Notes: generated by a model from the sequence alone, not told the origin. Counted from the first letter of the stretch, positions 26,984 to 36,522 are shown. The stretch is 64,000 bases of DNA from Ruegeria pomeroyi (GCF_021405525.1 NZ_JAGQAG010000001.1:2046001-2110000); one strand, 5' to 3'. Translations and numbers: made by a program.

Positions 26984-27784
26984 TCAGCGCACGGGCACCG
27001 CAAAGCTGAGCCCGGCCCAGAGCGATTGCCAGACAGCGCGTTCCCCCTCGGGCGCAGGGCGCAGGACCACCGCATCGAGCAGATAATCATATCCCGGCAA
27101 GACGGGCAGGGTGGTGTGCCCCGTCGCATCGGTGCGGGTGAGGTGCACCGTGACACCGCCATCGGGCGCGCGCGCGAATATCTCGACCTGCGCGTCCGGT
27201 CGTGGCTGACCCTGATACAGCAGCAGCACCCGCATGCCGCCGGACAGATCATCGGTATAAGGGTTTGTGAGCGCGACGAATTCGGTCTCCATCCCGGTTT
27301 CGCTGTCTTCGCCCTCTGCCGCGCCGACCCCGATCAGTGCCTTGACGTGGCGGGTATAGGTCTCGAAGAAATCCTGCCGGGGCAGCCCGCGCGCGGCGTG
27401 CCAGGCCTCGATATCGGGAATGTCCTTGTGGGCGGCGAAATCCGCGAATTTCTGCCATTCCTTGTATTTCACGCTGCTGGGGCTGGTTTCATGCACCAGC
27501 ACCCACAGTCCGGGCGTGTCGGCCACCAGCCGGATCGCCGGAACATCGCCCATTCGCCCAACATAGGGTCTGATTTCGCCTGCGACACGGATCTCGGATC
27601 GCGGGGCGCGGTCGGGAAAGAAAACTTGCGCGGCACCCTCGAACCGCTCTCCCACGCGCAGATCGGCCACCAGTTCGGCACCGGTTTCCACTTGAAATTC
27701 ATGGGGTTCGATCCAAAACTCATGAGCAAGCCCTGGCGAGGCAGAAAACATGAGGCAAAGGAGCGGGACAAGGATGCGGAACAT
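26984..27784 (-). CDS. DUF4198 periplasmic protein (metal-uptake associated)
   Basis: A 266-residue exported protein with signal peptide MFRILVPLLCLMFSASPGLA followed by HEFWIEP, the typical mature start of DUF4198 proteins, then beta-sandwich repeats and the C-terminal TDATGHTTLPVLPGYDYLLDAV. Members often accompany nickel/cobalt transport systems. Its start codon lies at 27782-27784 and overlaps that of the divergent HupE/UreJ-like gene within one CATG, so no intergenic space exists. Any promoter for it must sit inside the neighbour's coding sequence. An AAAGG eight bases upstream of the ATG can serve as ribosome-binding site. Confidence 0.85.
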   Translation of the reverse strand: MFRILVPLLCLMFSASPGLAHEFWIEPHEFQVETGAELVADLRVGERFEGAAQVFFPDRAPRSEIRVAGEIRPYVGRMGDVPAIRLVADTPGLWVLVHETSPSSVKYKEWQKFADFAAHKDIPDIEAWHAARGLPRQDFFETYTRHVKALIGVGAAEGEDSETGMETEFVALTNPYTDDLSGGMRVLLLYQGQPRPDAQVEIFARAPDGGVTVHLTRTDATGHTTLPVLPGYDYLLDAVVLRPAPEGERAVWQSLWAGLSFAVPVR

Positions 27785-28922
27785 GGGCGGAGCCTTTTTG
27801 GCGGTGCTGTTCAAGCTGGCGTTTGTGGCGCTGCTGTCAAGCCCGCTGACAGGGGTGGCCAGCGCCCATGAGGTCACGCCCACGGTTGCCGATCTGCGGG
27901 TCGAAAACGAGACAGTCATCCTTGATCTGCGTCTGAATGTCGAAGCCTTTGTGGCCGGGATCGACCTGGATGGGCTGGGCGATACCGACGATTCTGATGG
28001 GTCGGACAGTTATGACCAGCTACGTGCCATGGGCGCGGCCGAGTTGGAGCCGAAGGTGCGGGATTTCGCCGTCGCCTGGAAGGAACAGCTGAGTCTCAAC
28101 GCCGGTGGCGTGCCGTTGGAACTGTCCTATGAAGGTGCGCGCATTCCGGTCGTCGGCAATCCCGACCTGCCACGTGTCTCGCACCTGCTGCTCACCGCAT
28201 ATCTGCCCGCTGGCGCGGCCAGCCTGACACTGACCTGGCCCAGTGGAGCGGGCGCGCTGGTGTTGCGCCAACAAGGGGTCGACGATCCCTATACCGGCTA
28301 CCTTCAGGGCGGTGAAAGCAGCCCGCCCATCCCGCTGGCAGGCGGCGCGGCGCTGGGGCCGCTCGAGACCTTTCAGGCCTACATTCCGGTGGGCTTCACC
28401 CATATCCTGCCCAAGGGGCTGGATCATATCCTGTTCGTCTTGGGCCTGTTTTTCCTGTCGCCGCGACTACGGCCGCTGCTGTGGCAGATCAGCGCCTTTA
28501 CGCTGGCCCATACGCTGACGCTGGCGCTGGGGGCGACGGGGACGGTCCGGGTCGATCCGGCGATTGTCGAGCCGCTGATCGCCGCCTCGATCACATTTGT
28601 CGCGCTGGAAAACATCCTGGTGCGCCGCCTGCATGCCTGGCGTCCGGTGATGGTCTTTGGCTTCGGTCTGCTGCACGGGCTGGGTTTTGCCGGTGTGCTG
28701 GAGGAATTCGGCCTGCCCGCCGGTCAGTTCCTGCCGGCACTCTTGGGTTTCAACATCGGGGTCGAGCTGGGCCAGCTGGCGGTGATCGCCGCCGCGTTCC
28801 TGAGCGTCGGCCTGTGGTTTCGCAACCGGCGCTGGTACCGGGGCCGCATCGCGATCCCGGCCTCGATGCTGATCGCGATGATCGGAGCCTATTGGGTGGT
28901 GGAACGGACGCTGCTGGCCTGA
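27774..28922 (+). CDS. HupE/UreJ-type membrane protein
   Basis: A 382-residue protein with an N-terminal signal peptide ending ...GVASA-HEVTPT, a periplasmic domain of about 180 residues, and a C-terminal half with six to seven transmembrane helices. The latter begins LPKGLDHILFVLGLFFLSP (His-Asp motif near 213) and FTLAHTLTLALGATG, the HupE/UreJ_2 signature; HupE/UreJ proteins move nickel or cobalt. ATGs at 27750, 27774 and 27783 are in frame; 27774 is preferred because AGGAG lies ten bases upstream. Pairing with DUF4198 suggests a joint metal-related function. Confidence 0.85.
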   Translation: MRNMGGAFLAVLFKLAFVALLSSPLTGVASAHEVTPTVADLRVENETVILDLRLNVEAFVAGIDLDGLGDTDDSDGSDSYDQLRAMGAAELEPKVRDFAVAWKEQLSLNAGGVPLELSYEGARIPVVGNPDLPRVSHLLLTAYLPAGAASLTLTWPSGAGALVLRQQGVDDPYTGYLQGGESSPPIPLAGGAALGPLETFQAYIPVGFTHILPKGLDHILFVLGLFFLSPRLRPLLWQISAFTLAHTLTLALGATGTVRVDPAIVEPLIAASITFVALENILVRRLHAWRPVMVFGFGLLHGLGFAGVLEEFGLPAGQFLPALLGFNIGVELGQLAVIAAAFLSVGLWFRNRRWYRGRIAIPASMLIAMIGAYWVVERTLLA

Positions 28923-28931
28923 GCCCGCATG

Positions 28932-29552
28932 TCAGCCCATCGCCGCCGTCAGGGCCTTGAGCGCGGCGAGCGGATCCTCAGCACCCCAGATCTCGTCGCC
29001 GATGCCAAAGAAATCGGTCTGCGCGGCCAGACTGCGCACCATCTCGGGCGTCAGCCCGCCCTCGGCCACCACCGGTACCTCGATCACCGCCGACCACCAT
29101 TCAAAGAGTTCGGGGTCGACCACGCTGCCGTCATCGAGCCCATGCGCGCCCACCGGGCCAAAGGCCACATAATCGGCCCCGGCCTCGCCCGCGTTCATCC
29201 CGTCATGCCGCGAGGTGCCGCAGAAACTGCCGACGATGGCATCGGCCCCCAGTTCCTTGCGGGCGCTGCGGACCGAGCGGGCGGCATCGGACAGATGCAC
29301 CCCATCCAGCCCCAGCCGCTGGGCCAGCAGCACGTGATCGGCAATCACCAGCGCGATATCACGCGCATGGGCAACCTCGCGGCAGGTATCCGCTGCGCGC
29401 GACAGCAGATCCTCGTCCCGGCTGGCCAGGGCCAGTCGGATGCAGGCGATCTCGGCCCCGTCGAGCACCCGCGCCAATTGGTCGGGAAAGAGGTCGAGGT
29501 CGATGCTGGGCGGGGTGATCAGGTAAAGCTGCGGCTGTTCGGGGGTTTCCAT
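28932..29552 (-). CDS. Divergent thiamine-phosphate-synthase-like protein
   Basis: A 205-residue TIM-barrel protein of the ThiE/TenI superfamily. The order LYLITPPSI (about 8-16), VHLSDAARS, DYVAFGPV and VPVVAEGGLTPEMV matches the ThiE fold. However, the QLREK segment that holds the pyrimidine and phosphate ligands in true ThiE is replaced by IACIRLA, so authentic thiamine phosphate synthase activity is doubtful; it may be a paralogue. The ATG at 29552 follows AGAGG by seven bases; the frame continues 81 bases upstream. No other thiamine gene or TPP riboswitch is nearby. Confidence 0.75.
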   Translation of the reverse strand: METPEQPQLYLITPPSIDLDLFPDQLARVLDGAEIACIRLALASRDEDLLSRAADTCREVAHARDIALVIADHVLLAQRLGLDGVHLSDAARSVRSARKELGADAIVGSFCGTSRHDGMNAGEAGADYVAFGPVGAHGLDDGSVVDPELFEWWSAVIEVPVVAEGGLTPEMVRSLAAQTDFFGIGDEIWGAEDPLAALKALTAAMG

Positions 29553-29645
29553 GGCGGGACCTCTGGTCTGGAGTTGCTGCCGTTTAGCCGATCGGACGGC
29601 GAATGGGAATATGGCGAAGGGGCTTCTGGTCAAGGGCTGGTTTCC

Positions 29646-29721
29646 GGGGGCTCCGCCCCTGGGGCGAACAAAATTCGTCGAATTTTGTTCTGTCCCCCGG
29701 AGTATTTGGTGCGGAATGAAG
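29646..29721 (+). repeat. Composite palindromic intergenic repeat, copy C
   Basis: GGGGC-tcc-GCCCC stem (29647-29659), a 10-bp palindrome AACAAAATTC-gtc-GAATTTTGTT (29667-29689), then CCCCCGGAGTATTT and GCGGAATGAAG. It lies in the divergent gap between the ThiE-like gene and trmJ. Confidence 0.82.
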
Positions 29722-29787
29722 GGCAGGGGCGGTCTTGTCCATCAGGCCTCCGGGCGCTAGAGCGGGCACAACATTCGGAGGTGAGAC

Positions 29788-30534
29788 ATGCCCAGCGACA
29801 AGGCGCAGCCCGCAATCGTGCTTGTGCGGCCGCAGATGGGAGAGAATATCGGCGCCGCCGCGCGGGCGATGTGGAATTTCGGCCTGGACCGGATGCGCAT
29901 CGTGGCCCCGCGCGATGGCTGGCCCAACAGCCGGGCGGTGGCCATGTCCTCGGGCGCGGGACGGCTTTTGGACGAGGCGCAGCTATATGACGATCTGCCG
30001 GGTGCGTTGGCGGATTGCACCTATGTCTTTGCCACCACCGCGCGCCCGCGCGAGATGACCAAGCCGGTCTACAGCCCCGAACGCGCCATGCAGCTGGCCG
30101 CCGAGAAACTGGCGGCGGGCGAGAAGGTGGCGGTGCTGTTCGGGCCGGAGCGGGCCGGGCTGGAAAACGATGATATTTCGCGCGCCAATGCGATCATCAC
30201 CGTGCCGGTGAACCCCGATTATGCCTCGTTGAACCTTGGTCAATGCGTATTGCTTGTGGCCTATGAGTGGATGCGCCAGACCGGGGATGTGGTGCATGAG
30301 GCCGACGCGCCCGGTCCCAAGGGCGACTGGGCCACGGGGCTCGAGATCGAGAAGCTGGCCGAGCATTACGAGCAGCGGCTGGACGAGGCGGGCTTCTTCT
30401 TTCCGCCGGAAAAGGCCGAGGGCATGCAGCAGAACCTGCGCAACCTATGGAGCCGGATGCGGATGACGCGCGCCGATGTCCAGATGCTGCATGGCATCAT
30501 GCGGCAGATGGTCCGCTGGAAGGAACGCGGCTGA
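29788..30534 (+). CDS. trmJ: TrmJ-like tRNA 2'-O-methyltransferase (SPOUT)
   Basis: The 248-residue SPOUT methyltransferase methylates the ribose at position 32 of tRNAs in known members. N-terminal RPQMGENIGAAARAMWNFG (about 14-32) contains the conserved Asn-Ile-Gly-x-x-x-Arg catalytic segment. The AdoMet-binding knot is seen as LFGPERAGLENDDI (about 116-129) and SLNLGQCVLLVAYEW (about 150-164). A helical C-terminal extension is typical of TrmJ. The ATG is preceded by GGAGGTGAG. Repeat copy C lies just upstream. Confidence 0.93.
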   Translation: MPSDKAQPAIVLVRPQMGENIGAAARAMWNFGLDRMRIVAPRDGWPNSRAVAMSSGAGRLLDEAQLYDDLPGALADCTYVFATTARPREMTKPVYSPERAMQLAAEKLAAGEKVAVLFGPERAGLENDDISRANAIITVPVNPDYASLNLGQCVLLVAYEWMRQTGDVVHEADAPGPKGDWATGLEIEKLAEHYEQRLDEAGFFFPPEKAEGMQQNLRNLWSRMRMTRADVQMLHGIMRQMVRWKERG

Positions 30535-30601
30535 GCCGGGTGCTGGACCTTGGCGCGCCCGAGGCCTAGCTTGCAGTCAAAGCGACAGGAATGAGGATGG
30601 C

Positions 30602-31744
30602 ATGAGCGGCAAGCGCAGCATCTTTGAAGAGGTCTCGGACGGAACGCGGGCGGCGGCGGCACAGCCCGGCATGATCGACCGGGGACGGGGCGGCGCGCGC
30701 GGCGCGATCCGGGCCTGGCTGGCGGTGCTCTTTGCGCTGGTAGTGGCGATGATCGTGGTGGGCGGGCTGACCCGGCTGACCGACAGCGGTCTCTCGATCA
30801 CCGAATGGCGTCCGGTCACGGGGGCGGTCCCGCCGCTGAGTGAGGCCAACTGGCAGGCGGAATTCGACAAGTACAAGCAGATCGACCAGTGGCGCTTGCA
30901 GAACCAGTGGATGGAGCTGGCCGATTTCAAGTCGATCTATTGGTGGGAATGGGGTCACCGCCAGCTGGGCCGGGTGATCGGGCTGGTCTGGTCGCTGGGG
31001 TTCTTCGGTTTCCTGCTGGCGCGCAAGATCCCCGCGGGCTGGACCGGGCGGCTGATCCTGCCCGGCCTGCTGGGCGGGGTGCAGGGCGCGGTCGGCTGGT
31101 GGATGGTCGCCTCGGGCGTGACCCAGGGCGAGGGCATGACCTCGGTCGCGTCCTACCGGCTGGCCACGCATCTGGGACTGGCCTTTGTCATTCTGGGCCT
31201 ATTGACCTGGTACATCCTGCAACTGGGGCGCAGCGAGCGCGACCTGATGCAGGCCCGCCGCGCCAAGGAGGCGCGGCTGTTCGGTCTGGCGACGGGCTGG
31301 CTGCATCTTGCATTCCTGCAAATCCTGATCGGCGCGCTGGTGGCGGGCCTTGATGCCGGGCGCAACTATGTCGACTGGCCGCTGATGGCGGGGCAGGTGA
31401 TCCCGCCCGACCCGCTGGAGCTGAGCCCGGTCTGGCGCAACTTCTTTGAAAACCCTGGTCTGGTGCAGTTCATCCACCGTATCGTCGGCTATCTGCTGCT
31501 GGCCTACGGGGTGATGGCCTGGCTGCGCGGGCGCCGCAGCGCGCATGCGCAGACCCGATTTGCCTTCAACGCAGGCTTTGCGGCGTTGAACCTACAGGTG
31601 GTGCTGGGCATCGTCACCGTCCTATATGCCGCGCCCTGGCAGATCGCCATCCTGCACCAGTTGCTGGCGGTCGGGGTGTTTGTGCTGATCCTGCGGGCGC
31701 GGTTCCTCTGCGCCTATCCGATTGCAACCTCTATCCGGGGATAA
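30602..31744 (+). CDS. ctaA: Heme A synthase CtaA
   Basis: A 380-residue membrane protein with eight predicted helices that oxidises heme O to heme A for cytochrome aa3 oxidase. Signatures include VVGGLTRLTDSGLSITEWRPVTGAVPPL near 49-76, the heme-ligand His in EWGHRQLGR (about 118), a second block VAGLDAGRNYVDWPLM, and FIHRIVGYLLLAYG. This is the alphaproteobacterial type 2 CtaA with a long N-terminus. The ATG at 30602 has GAGGA upstream; the frame extends further into the trmJ end. It precedes the M32 peptidase gene by six bases. Confidence 0.95.
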   Translation: MSGKRSIFEEVSDGTRAAAAQPGMIDRGRGGARGAIRAWLAVLFALVVAMIVVGGLTRLTDSGLSITEWRPVTGAVPPLSEANWQAEFDKYKQIDQWRLQNQWMELADFKSIYWWEWGHRQLGRVIGLVWSLGFFGFLLARKIPAGWTGRLILPGLLGGVQGAVGWWMVASGVTQGEGMTSVASYRLATHLGLAFVILGLLTWYILQLGRSERDLMQARRAKEARLFGLATGWLHLAFLQILIGALVAGLDAGRNYVDWPLMAGQVIPPDPLELSPVWRNFFENPGLVQFIHRIVGYLLLAYGVMAWLRGRRSAHAQTRFAFNAGFAALNLQVVLGIVTVLYAAPWQIAILHQLLAVGVFVLILRARFLCAYPIATSIRG

Positions 31745-31750
31745 GACATC

Positions 31751-33220
31751 ATGAGTGCATTCGAACAGTTGATGGCGCATGCCCGCGAGACGGCGGCGCT
31801 GGACCAGATCGCCGGGCGGCTGGGCTGGGATCAGGAAACCATGATGCCGCGCGGCGCGGCGCCGCAACGGGCCGAGGAAAGCGCCGCCATCGCCGGTGTG
31901 CTGCATGCCCGTCGCACCGACCCGCAGGTGGGCGACTGGCTGGCGGCGGCCGCGGCGCCGGACGAGGCCGGTGCCGCGCAGCTGCGCGAGATCCGGCGCA
32001 GCTTCGATCGGACCGCGCGCGTGCCCGCCGATCTGGCCCGCGCGCTGGCCCGCACCACGGCACGGGCGCAAGGCATCTGGGCCGAGGCGCGGGCGACCGA
32101 GGACGTGGCGGCGTTTCTGCCCGTGCTGAAGGAGGTCGTTGCGCTGCGCCGCGAAGAGGGGCAGGCGCTGGCCCAGGGCGGCGATCTCTATGACGCGCTG
32201 CTGGAGGAATATGAGCCCGCCACCAGTGCGGCCCAGATCGCCGAGACCTTTGACACCATGCGCCCGCGCCTGGTGGCGCTGCGTTCGGCGGTGCTGGACC
32301 GCCCGATGCCACAACGGCTGGAAGGGCAGTTCGACGAAAGCGCTCAGATGAAGCTCAGCCGGCAATTGGCGCGCAGCTTTGGCTATGACATGGCGCATGG
32401 CCGGGTCGACAAGGCGGTGCATCCGTTCAGCTCCGGTTCCGGTCTCGATGTGCGGATCACCACGCGGACCAATCCGGCCGATCCGTTCAACTGTTTCTAC
32501 TCGACCATTCACGAGGTGGGCCACGCGGCCTATGAACAGAATATCGACCGCGCCTATCTGCTGACCCCGCTGGGACGCGGCGTGTCGATGGGCGTGCATG
32601 AAAGCCAGAGCCGGATTTACGAGAACCAGCTGGGCCGCAGCCGCGCCTATACCGGTTGGCTGTTTGGCCAGATGCGCGAGGCGTTTGGCGATTTCGGGAT
32701 TGCGGATCAGGACGCGTTCTATGCCGCCGTCAACACGGTGCATCGCGGCTATATCCGCACCGAGGCGGACGAGGTACAGTATAACCTGCATATCATGTTG
32801 CGCTTCGATCTTGAGCGGGCGCTGATGGCGGGAGATCTGACGGTCGACGATCTGGAGGCCGCCTGGAACGACCGCTTTGCCGCCGATTTCGGCTATCAGG
32901 TGGACAAGCCCTCGAACGGGTGTTTGCAGGATGTGCACTGGTCGGTTGGCCTGTTCGGCTATTTTCCGACCTATGCGTTGGGCAATGTCTATGCCGGCTG
33001 TCTCTATCAGGCGTTGCGTCAGGCGGTTCCGGGGCTGGAGACGGACCTGGCACAGGGCGAGACGACGGCTGCGACCGGCTGGCTGGCAGATCGGGTGCAG
33101 CGTCATGGCGGGCTTTATGCACCGCGCGAGGTGATCGCGCGGGCCAGCGGTATGGAGCCGGGGCCCGAGCCTCTGCTCGACTATCTCGAGGCCAAATTCA
33201 GCGCGCTTTACGGGCTTTGA
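31751..33220 (+). CDS. Carboxypeptidase M32 (Taq family)
   Basis: The 489-residue metallocarboxypeptidase has the zinc motif HEVGH at 254-258 and the downstream glutamate ligand motif HESQSR at about 284-289, together diagnostic of peptidase family M32. A conserved DVRITTRTNP stretch lies just before the zinc site. The enzyme removes C-terminal residues from peptides in the cytoplasm. No signal peptide is present. It starts six bases after ctaA and is probably cotranscribed; three hairpins follow its stop. Confidence 0.95.
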   Translation: MSAFEQLMAHARETAALDQIAGRLGWDQETMMPRGAAPQRAEESAAIAGVLHARRTDPQVGDWLAAAAAPDEAGAAQLREIRRSFDRTARVPADLARALARTTARAQGIWAEARATEDVAAFLPVLKEVVALRREEGQALAQGGDLYDALLEEYEPATSAAQIAETFDTMRPRLVALRSAVLDRPMPQRLEGQFDESAQMKLSRQLARSFGYDMAHGRVDKAVHPFSSGSGLDVRITTRTNPADPFNCFYSTIHEVGHAAYEQNIDRAYLLTPLGRGVSMGVHESQSRIYENQLGRSRAYTGWLFGQMREAFGDFGIADQDAFYAAVNTVHRGYIRTEADEVQYNLHIMLRFDLERALMAGDLTVDDLEAAWNDRFAADFGYQVDKPSNGCLQDVHWSVGLFGYFPTYALGNVYAGCLYQALRQAVPGLETDLAQGETTAATGWLADRVQRHGGLYAPREVIARASGMEPGPEPLLDYLEAKFSALYGL

Positions 33221-33238
33221 GTCCGTGTTTGGACGGCG

Positions 33239-33306
33239 CCGTTTTCCGTCGCGGAAAACGGCCCGGAAAACGAATGTTTTCCGAGCCGGAAATCTACGAT
33301 TTCCGG
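33239..33306. terminator. Three tandem hairpins between convergent genes
   Basis: CCGTTTTCCG-tcg-CGGAAAACGG (33239-33261), CGGAAAAC-gaat-GTTTTCCG (33264-33283) and CCGGAAAT-ctacg-ATTTCCGG (33286-33306) fill the gap between the carboxypeptidase and DUF6614 stops. The second hairpin closely resembles the one behind dmdB. A bidirectional terminator role is likely. Confidence 0.6.
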
Positions 33307-33313
33307 TCTGCGC

Positions 33314-33664
33314 TCAAAGCAGCGCCATGCGCTCGGCTCGCTCGGGGTCCGGGAAGGGGCGGTAGAGGCCAAAGTCGGACCGGGCGATCAACGCGCTGAC
33401 CGCGCCATAGAGGCGCTCGACCTCTTCATCATGCTCGCCAAGCACCCGAAAGGCACGGTCGAGTTGGGCGATGTCATCAAACTCGATCTCGAGCAGGAAA
33501 TCGCGGCAGCTGTCGGAGGCCAGGTTCAGCTTGCGCCGCAACAGCCGCCAGTCGTGCACCACACCGCGTGCCTTGAGATACTGCATCCAATGGTCAAGTG
33601 CCGCGGCAAAGGCCAGTGCCTTGGCCTCGTGTTTCAGGTCGATTGCGCAATGGTAGAGGTTCAT
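33314..33664 (-). CDS. DUF6614-like small protein
   Basis: A 116-residue soluble protein. It begins MNLYHCAIDLKHEAKALAFA and contains an alternating beta-alpha pattern reminiscent of a ferredoxin-like (dimeric alpha-beta barrel) fold, with the second half FLLEIEFDDIAQLDRAFRVLG repeating that pattern. I connect it to DUF6614 from memory; no catalytic residues are evident. AGGACG precedes the ATG. It lies between the carboxypeptidase hairpins and the gyrA terminator. Confidence 0.65.
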   Translation of the reverse strand: MNLYHCAIDLKHEAKALAFAAALDHWMQYLKARGVVHDWRLLRRKLNLASDSCRDFLLEIEFDDIAQLDRAFRVLGEHDEEVERLYGAVSALIARSDFGLYRPFPDPERAERMALL

Positions 33665-33732
33665 GGCCGGAACGTCCTATGTGACCGTTCGGGCCAGATT
33701 GCCGTGACAGCACTTGCCAACAGGTTAAAACG

Positions 33733-33761
33733 CAAAAGAAAAGGCGCGGTTTCCCGCGCCC
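33733..33761 (-). terminator. Rho-independent terminator of gyrA
   Basis: On the minus strand a GGCGCGG/CCGCGCC stem with GAAA tetraloop (33743-33760) is followed by TTTTCTTTTG, 23 bases after the gyrA stop. Confidence 0.85.
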
Positions 33762-33783
33762 TTTTCCATCTCGCCCGGCGTGG

Positions 33784-36522
33784 TTACTCTGCGCCGTCCT
33801 CTTCCTCGTCGTCGCGCTCGGCGATCCAGGCGACGCTGACGACCTCTTCACCCTTGCCGGTGTTGAAGACCCGGACACCACCGGCACCGCGCGAGCGGAA
33901 AGAGATGCCTTTGACCGGACAGCGGATCGACTGGCCCTTGGAGGTGGCCAACATGATCTGGTCCTCAAGCTCGACCGGGAAGGTGGCGACAATGGCGCCG
34001 CCCCGCATCGCGCCGACCCCCTGGCCACCGCGCCCGCTGACGCGATAATCATGGGCCGAGGTCAGATTGCCGATGCCCGCGCGGTTGATGGTCACCAGCA
34101 GATCGTTGGCGGCCAGCATTTCTTGATAGCGTTCCTCGGACAGGGTGCCTTCGGCGACTTCGCCCTCGGCGTCATCGCTGGCGTCGTCTTCGGTCACATC
34201 ATTGCCCAGTTCACCCCGGAACCGTTTGATGAAGGCATTGCGCTCCCACGGTTCGGCGCTGAAGTGGCGGATGACGGACATGGAAACGACCTCATCGCCT
34301 TCATTCACCAGCTTGATGCCGCGCACACCGGTGGATTCACGCGAGTTGAAAACGCGTACATCGGTGGACCGGAAGCGGATCGCCCGACCCGAGTTGGTCA
34401 CCAGCAACACGTCATCGTCTTCGGAGCAGATGCGCGCATTGACCAGGCGAATGGACCCGTCTTCGGGCAATTTCATCGCGATCTTGCCATTGCGGCGCAC
34501 ATTGGTGAAATCCGACAGCCGGTTTCGGCGCACGTCTCCGCCAGTGGTTGCAAACACGATTTGCAGGTTTTCCCATTCCTCATCCGGCACATCGACCGGC
34601 ATGATCGCGGCGATTGAAACCCCGGTCGGGATCGGCAGGATGTTGACGATGGCCTTACCCTTGCCGGTGCGCCCCGACTGCGGCAGGCGCCAGGTCTTGA
34701 GCTTGTAGACCATGCCATCGGTGGTAAAGAACAGAAGCTGCGTATGCGTGTTGGCCACGAAGAGGGTGGTGACCACGTCCTCTTCCTTGGTCTGCATGCC
34801 GCTCAGACCCTTGCCACCGCGTTTCTGGGCACGGAAATCGGCCAGCGGGGTACGCTTGATATAGCCGCCCGAGGTCACGGTCACCACCATGTCCTCGCGC
34901 TCGATCAGGTCCTCGTCGTCCATATCGCCGGCCCAGTCGACGATCTCGGTACGGCGGGGCACCGCGAATTGCTCGCGCACTTCGCGCAGCTCGTCGGCGA
35001 TGATCCCCATGATCCGCTCGCGCGACCCCAGAATCTCAAGGTATTCCTTGATCTTGCCGGCAAGAACCTCAAGCTCGTCGGTGACTTCCTTGACCCCCAG
35101 TTGGGTCAGGCGCTGCAAGCGCAGGTCAAGGATGGCGCGGGCCTGCACCTCGGTCAGGTTATAGGTGCCGTCCTCGTTCATCTTGGACAGCGGATCGTCG
35201 ATCAATCGCAGGTATCCGGCGATCTCGGCGGCGGGCCAGCGCCGCGTCATCAGTTTCTCGCGCGCGTCCGCGGCATCGGCAGACGAACGGATGGTGGCGA
35301 CCACCTCGTCGACATTCGACACCGCAACCGCCAGGCCGCACAGGATATGGCTGCGTTCGCGCGCCTTGCGCAGCTCGTAGGCGGTACGGCGGGCGACCAC
35401 TTCCTCGCGGAAGTCGATGAAACAGGTGAGAAAGCGGCGCAGGGTCAGCTGTTCGGGCCGGCCGCCATTCAGCGCCAGCATGTTGCAGCCAAACGAGGTC
35501 TGCATCGGTGAAAAGCGATAGAGCTGGTTCAGAACCACCTCGGGCGTGGCGTCGCGCTTGAGTTCCACCACCACGCGCACGCCGTTGCGGTCGCTTTCGT
35601 CCTGCACATGGGCGACGCCTTCGATACGCTTTTCGCGCACCGCCTCGGCGATTTTTTCGATCATCGCGGCCTTGTTCACCTGATAGGGGATCTCGTCCAC
35701 GATGATCGCATAACGGTCCTTGCGCAACTCTTCGACGCGGGTCTTGGCGCGGATGATGACGCTGCCGCGCCCCTCCAGATAGGCCTTGCGCGCACCCGAG
35801 CGGCCCAGCATCACACCGCCGGTGGGGAAATCGGGGCCGGGCACATAGTCGATCAGCTGCTCGCTGGTCAGGTCCGGGTCGTCGATCAGCGCCAGGGTGG
35901 CATCCACCACCTCGCCCAGGTTATGGGGCGGAATGTTGGTGGCCATGCCCACGGCGATGCCGCCGGCGCCATTGACCAGCATGTTGGGGAAGCGCGCCGG
36001 CAGCACCGTGGGTTCACGGTCCTTGCCGTCATAGTTGTCCTGGAAATCGACGGTTTCCTTGTCGATATCGCTCAGCAGAAAGGCGGCGGGCTTGTCCATC
36101 CGCACTTCGGTATAACGCATGGCGGCGGGGTTATCGCCGTCCATCGAGCCAAAGTTGCCCTGACCGTCCAGAAGCGGCAGCGACATCGAGAAATCCTGCG
36201 CCATCCGCACCAGCGCGTCATAGATCGCGCTGTCGCCATGGGGGTGATATTTACCCATGACATCACCCACCGGACGCGCCGATTTGCGATAGGGTTTGTC
36301 GTGGCTGTTGCCGGTCTCGTGCATGGCGTAGAGGATGCGCCGATGCACCGGTTTCAGCCCGTCGCGCAGGTCGGGGATGGCACGACTGACGATGACCGAC
36401 ATCGCGTAGTCGAGATACGAGGTGCGCATCTCGGATTCGATGGAAACGGTCGGCCCCACATAGGCGCTGCGCGCAATGGGGGTTTCGTCTTCGTTTTCAG
36501 GGGTTTCTGGCGTATCGCTCAC
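33784..36522 (-). CDS. gyrA: DNA gyrase subunit A
   Basis: The 912-residue protein is the breakage-rejoining subunit of gyrase, which introduces negative supercoils. The catalytic tyrosine is Y137 in [10 protein letters not shown]. The quinolone-resistance region reads [17 protein letters not shown] with Ser98 and Asp102 in place (E. coli Ser83/Asp87), i.e. the sensitive state. The GyrA box QKRGGKG is near 560. The C-terminal pinwheel has an acidic insertion ([17 protein letters not shown], about 790) which explains the length above 875 residues and an acidic tail. It is monocistronic with its own terminator. Confidence 0.98.
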   Translation of the reverse strand: MSDTPETPENEDETPIARSAYVGPTVSIESEMRTSYLDYAMSVIVSRAIPDLRDGLKPVHRRILYAMHETGNSHDKPYRKSARPVGDVMGKYHPHGDSAIYDALVRMAQDFSMSLPLLDGQGNFGSMDGDNPAAMRYTEVRMDKPAAFLLSDIDKETVDFQDNYDGKDREPTVLPARFPNMLVNGAGGIAVGMATNIPPHNLGEVVDATLALIDDPDLTSEQLIDYVPGPDFPTGGVMLGRSGARKAYLEGRGSVIIRAKTRVEELRKDRYAIIVDEIPYQVNKAAMIEKIAEAVREKRIEGVAHVQDESDRNGVRVVVELKRDATPEVVLNQLYRFSPMQTSFGCNMLALNGGRPEQLTLRRFLTCFIDFREEVVARRTAYELRKARERSHILCGLAVAVSNVDEVVATIRSSADAADAREKLMTRRWPAAEIAGYLRLIDDPLSKMNEDGTYNLTEVQARAILDLRLQRLTQLGVKEVTDELEVLAGKIKEYLEILGSRERIMGIIADELREVREQFAVPRRTEIVDWAGDMDDEDLIEREDMVVTVTSGGYIKRTPLADFRAQKRGGKGLSGMQTKEEDVVTTLFVANTHTQLLFFTTDGMVYKLKTWRLPQSGRTGKGKAIVNILPIPTGVSIAAIMPVDVPDEEWENLQIVFATTGGDVRRNRLSDFTNVRRNGKIAMKLPEDGSIRLVNARICSEDDDVLLVTNSGRAIRFRSTDVRVFNSRESTGVRGIKLVNEGDEVVSMSVIRHFSAEPWERNAFIKRFRGELGNDVTEDDASDDAEGEVAEGTLSEERYQEMLAANDLLVTINRAGIGNLTSAHDYRVSGRGGQGVGAMRGGAIVATFPVELEDQIMLATSKGQSIRCPVKGISFRSRGAGGVRVFNTGKGEEVVSVAWIAERDDEEEDGAE

